Of a stretch of 47,385 bases of DNA, positions 44,860 to 47,385 are shown piece by piece. The notes below the pieces were generated by a model. The model did no database searches. It saw nothing but the letters and a program-made list of their open reading frames with translations, and was not told the DNA's origin. Position numbers and translations under genes: made by a program. Origin of the DNA: a virus; IMG/VR virus record IMGVR_UViG_3300005600_000009, positions 1 to 47,385 of that record, one strand, 5' to 3'. The stretch's first letter is position 1. Each line of letters begins with the position of its first letter.

Positions 44860-47385
44860 TCACGGCGGGCTGTTGTCGTCATCGGCGTACACGCGCTCAT
44901 CGTAATTCGTGGCGCTAACCGATACCTCTAACGGGCCATTAGGGTTGATCTCTGTTATCAGCGCTGGGAAATGCCAGCGGTCAGTTGTACCAAAGTAAAT
45001 ATGCGTCGGTTCACGGTTGCTCGGCAGTACGGCAGGCCAAGGTTGCGGAATACTAACAAGAATCGTGTACTCATCCGGCCCTTGCGTTGCAGTGTATGGG
45101 CCAACGGTATCTCCGTTCTCGTCTCTGTACGCAACTACGTGCGTTTTACCGGCCTCAAACTCTACCGGCTCTGAAACCGTGATTCGATCAGCCTGAATAC
45201 CCTCAAGGATGCAGACCTTGCCATAGCCAGGAATATCGTCTAGCAACGGCACGTAGGACAGATAGGAACTGTTAAGCGCGTCCAGCTCTGTTCTGAAGTC
45301 ATATGTCCAACGGCGGTAACGCTGCGACCTTCTGCGTCTCATGCCAATACGCCAAGCCCGCGTTTCGTCTGTAACGCCATCCAGCTTGATCTTATCAAGT
45401 TTGATTCCTTGGTCGCCAGGCAAATAGCAGCGCACGGTTTCGGTTGTCCACGTATCGGCCTTGGTGTACTCAACCTCTACGCCGTCAGGCTCATCTACTT
45501 GCTTGGCCTGAAACGTCCTCTGTAGGTTTCCGGTCATGTTCTCAGGGCTGTACCCTTGCTCAAACGTAGTGCGCGGCTCGTCTCTGACTGGCGTGATAAT
45601 GCCACGGTCTAGCGTCATCTCAGCAAAGCCAGCGCGAAGGATAGTGTCGATAGCGCTTTTTGCGGTGGTATCGCTGAACACGTAATCAAACGTATCGCCC
45701 CTTGGCGTCCATATATTTTCGTACCGCTCAAGCTCGTCAAGGTCGATCTGGTCGTCATCATACCCGAGAGACTTGGCCACATACGCAGCCGCCGCGCTGA
45801 TCTTTCGGGTTGCAGTCTCGGCAGTGAAAGCGCCTCCGCTGATCTCTGGCAGCTTACGCAGACCTTCCAGATTAATCCGATTGTTGGATTGACTGGAGAT
45901 TTCGTCAGAGCCTGTAATGGTGACTGACATTGTGGTTATGTCGTCATAGCTGGTCACGGTTGGCAGCTTAGATCGAAGCGCGGTAACTTCCAGCCTATCC
46001 AGTGATGTCACGGAAACGTCTTCTGCGCCAAGACGGCCAATCCTAACCTCTGGCCTGATTGCACTTGGCAGGTTTACGGTAAACGTGAAGCCCAATTGAT
46101 CCCGCGTACTGCCTGATACGGTTTCAGTCTGTGAATTCCAGCCAAGGTCACCAACCTCGCGCCACTCAATCTCAATGGTCCTTGACCGACTGTTAATAGA
46201 CTCGCCATCTACTACGCCAAGCCCTTGAGGCGCAAATATATCAACCTCAAACTTGTCAGTTGTTTCGCCTTCAGGGCAGGCCACGAATGGCCCTGCGCGG
46301 TTAGCCGTGAAGGTTGCCGCATTCCAGATAATCTCAAGCGTCAGGCTTGTATTAGGCAGGTTGCCAGTCCAGTCAGGATCAACGGCATTACTCGTTAGCC
46401 TGCGCTCAACATCAATGGAGAAGCCGCCGAACGCATCCAGCAAAAGGTATTGCGTGCCAGCCTTATCAATGGACATAGAGCCAGATCCAGCTGTTGCATC
46501 AGTTACCGGCGTCCCGCCTGTAGTCTCTAGCGTGATCTCAGTCTTTCCGGCATTAATCGTTGTTATGACATAAGTGCCATTAACATTGACGTCTGACTCT
46601 ACGTTAACGGTAAGGCCCGCAACTAGATGTTGAAAGTTGCCCTGAAACACATCGCCAACAGCCCCGCCACCATCCACAACCGTAATGGATTGCGTCATGG
46701 TGATCGCGCCGGTAATGCCAGGAGTCCACAGCGATCCAACCGTAATGCCGGTTATCGTATCGCCTGATGCTGAGCCTGAACCGAAATAAGTACGTTCGTC
46801 ATAGGTGACGCCTTTCAGCCGAATGCCAGCCGCCGAAGTGGTGGAGCCAACTTCAGGAGACGCGAACCAGTTCTCATGATGCGGAATGCCTGACAGGTCA
46901 GCGCCTGGCTCGTGAATCTGGTAACTTGCGCCGGACAGCTCAGAAAAGGCGGTTTCGCCAATCCTGACCTTATCAGAATTAATCTCATATGAGCCTTTTC
47001 CTACCGACAAAAGAAGCCGCAAAACCTGTGTAGTAGTGTCTGCATAGTATCGACGCGGCTGGTTCAGGTAGTCAGGGTAGCGGATATACAGGCCCATGCC
47101 TTCAGGCACAGCCTGCCCAAGTCTTGCCGTATTAGCGCGTGCATCAGACGGAGAAAGTTGTGCACCCTGATTGCCTTGGCCTTGCTGCCCCGGAATATCT
47201 GGAAGCAGGTAGTTGAAGCCCGCCTGAATGGCAACGTTAATAGAACCAGCCCAGAACGGGAATATCACGTTTAGTGTGTCGCCATAAGGCACAACACGAA
47301 ACTCGACGTTATCCGATTCGCGTATAACAACATCGCACCAATCCATCGGCTTGACGATAGCGCCGTTAACCGAGCAACTAATAGG
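44860..47385 (-). CDS. Tail-tip central protein (J/TipJ-like), continued at window start
   Basis: The bulk of the receptor-tip protein, about 883 residues once the join is closed. It contains hydrophobic segments near the N-terminal third (VIFPFWAGSINVAIQAGFN), as in J proteins that start with a tip-anchoring part. Long beta-rich regions follow, then a hub region with RRRRSQRYRRWTYDFRTELD, and finally SVSATNYDERVYADDD, the typical C-terminal phrase of TipJ-type proteins. It lacks extra C-terminal FnIII repeats; receptor binding is probably delegated to the separate tailspike. Confidence 0.85.
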   Translation of the reverse strand, partial: PISCSVNGAIVKPMDWCDVVIRESDNVEFRVVPYGDTLNVIFPFWAGSINVAIQAGFNYLLPDIPGQQGQGNQGAQLSPSDARANTARLGQAVPEGMGLYIRYPDYLNQPRRYYADTTTQVLRLLLSVGKGSYEINSDKVRIGETAFSELSGASYQIHEPGADLSGIPHHENWFASPEVGSTTSAAGIRLKGVTYDERTYFGSGSASGDTITGITVGSLWTPGITGAITMTQSITVVDGGGAVGDVFQGNFQHLVAGLTVNVESDVNVNGTYVITTINAGKTEITLETTGGTPVTDATAGSGSMSIDKAGTQYLLLDAFGGFSIDVERRLTSNAVDPDWTGNLPNTSLTLEIIWNAATFTANRAGPFVACPEGETTDKFEVDIFAPQGLGVVDGESINSRSRTIEIEWREVGDLGWNSQTETVSGSTRDQLGFTFTVNLPSAIRPEVRIGRLGAEDVSVTSLDRLEVTALRSKLPTVTSYDDITTMSVTITGSDEISSQSNNRINLEGLRKLPEISGGAFTAETATRKISAAAAYVAKSLGYDDDQIDLDELERYENIWTPRGDTFDYVFSDTTAKSAIDTILRAGFAEMTLDRGIITPVRDEPRTTFEQGYSPENMTGNLQRTFQAKQVDEPDGVEVEYTKADTWTTETVRCYLPGDQGIKLDKIKLDGVTDETRAWRIGMRRRRSQRYRRWTYDFRTELDALNSSYLSYVPLLDDIPGYGKVCILEGIQADRITVSEPVEFEAGKTHVVAYRDENGDTVGPYTATQGPDEYTILVSIPQPWPAVLPSNREPTHIYFGTTDRWHFPALITEINPNGPLEVSVSATNYDERVYADDDNSPP
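47326..47385. repeat. Terminal direct repeat, right copy
   Basis: Exact copy of positions 1-60. It lies inside the tail-tip gene. Confidence 0.95.

Noticed and set aside
1-47385. Integrase, excisionase or CI-type repressor (temperate lifestyle)
   Set aside because: No tyrosine or serine recombinase motifs and no repressor with a C-terminal protease or dimerisation domain were found; only a Cro-sized HTH protein exists. Lifestyle remains undecided but no prophage machinery is visible.
1-47385. CRISPR array or tRNA genes
   Set aside because: No regularly spaced repeats with unique spacers and no tRNA-like cloverleaf sequences were noticed on either strand.

Overview
The window is a complete, circularly closed genome of a tailed phage (siphovirus-type, HK97-fold capsid), not a piece of a cellular chromosome. 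The first 60 bases recur exactly as the last 60 bases, and the tail-tip gene reads through that join, so the unique circle is 47,325 bp. The Rz/Rz1-type spanin pair, NinB/NinG-type recombination proteins, a DksA/TraR-type zinc protein and a bacterial-type DnaN clamp point to a Gram-negative, probably gammaproteobacterial host. I cannot name the genus. I see no integrase, no CI-type repressor, no tRNA and no CRISPR array.

Layout. A divergent control region at 30,677-30,764 separates two transcription units. Rightward (plus strand, 30.8-40.1 kb) is an early operon: small accessory proteins, a Rad52-superfamily annealing protein, a YqaJ-like exonuclease, an SSB-like protein, a DnaN sliding clamp, a DksA/TraR-like protein, many very small coupled genes and a terminal GcrA/Myb-like helix-turn-helix protein. 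Leftward (minus strand) everything else runs in one direction around the circle: a Cro-like regulator, an O-like replication protein carrying an iteron-type candidate origin, DnaB, NinB, NinG, about 18 small genes, then a non-coding structured segment at 22.1-22.5 kb, and then the late genes. The late order is three Ig/FnIII/jelly-roll fibre proteins, TerS, TerL, portal, MuF, protease-scaffold, decoration, major capsid, head-tail connectors, two tail-tube paralogues, G/GT chaperones with a -1 frameshift site, tape measure, minor tail proteins and NlpC/P60. Across the join follow the J-like tip protein, a beta-helix tailspike, an M15 endolysin, spanins, a metallophosphoesterase and a holin candidate.

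Main novelty candidate. Between the leftward early genes and the late operon lies about 375 nt of non-coding DNA with its own sigma70-like promoter (TTGAAA, 18 bp, TATAGT), a dense set of helices (one arm pair of 16 bp with one mismatch and one G-U) and an intrinsic terminator just before the first late gene. The position and architecture resemble the lambda pR'/6S RNA/tR' region. The late operon contains seven further intrinsic terminators in the transcribed direction, so the RNA is a good candidate for a cis-acting leader or antitermination element.

Second theme. Three accessory-gene islands inside the head-tail operon (5.0-5.7, 9.2-10.1 and 13.0-13.8 kb) share an architecture: a terminator after the preceding virion gene, the accessory gene or genes, another terminator, and a GCTRTAYAAT -10-like box that could restart transcription. 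Two of them also share a 25-bp entry sequence. A metallophosphoesterase gene in the lysis region is bracketed by a 10-bp direct repeat. Gene packing is very tight, mostly ATGA, TGATG or TAATG overlaps. These overlaps were used to choose starts and to recover more than ten genes of 12-59 codons.
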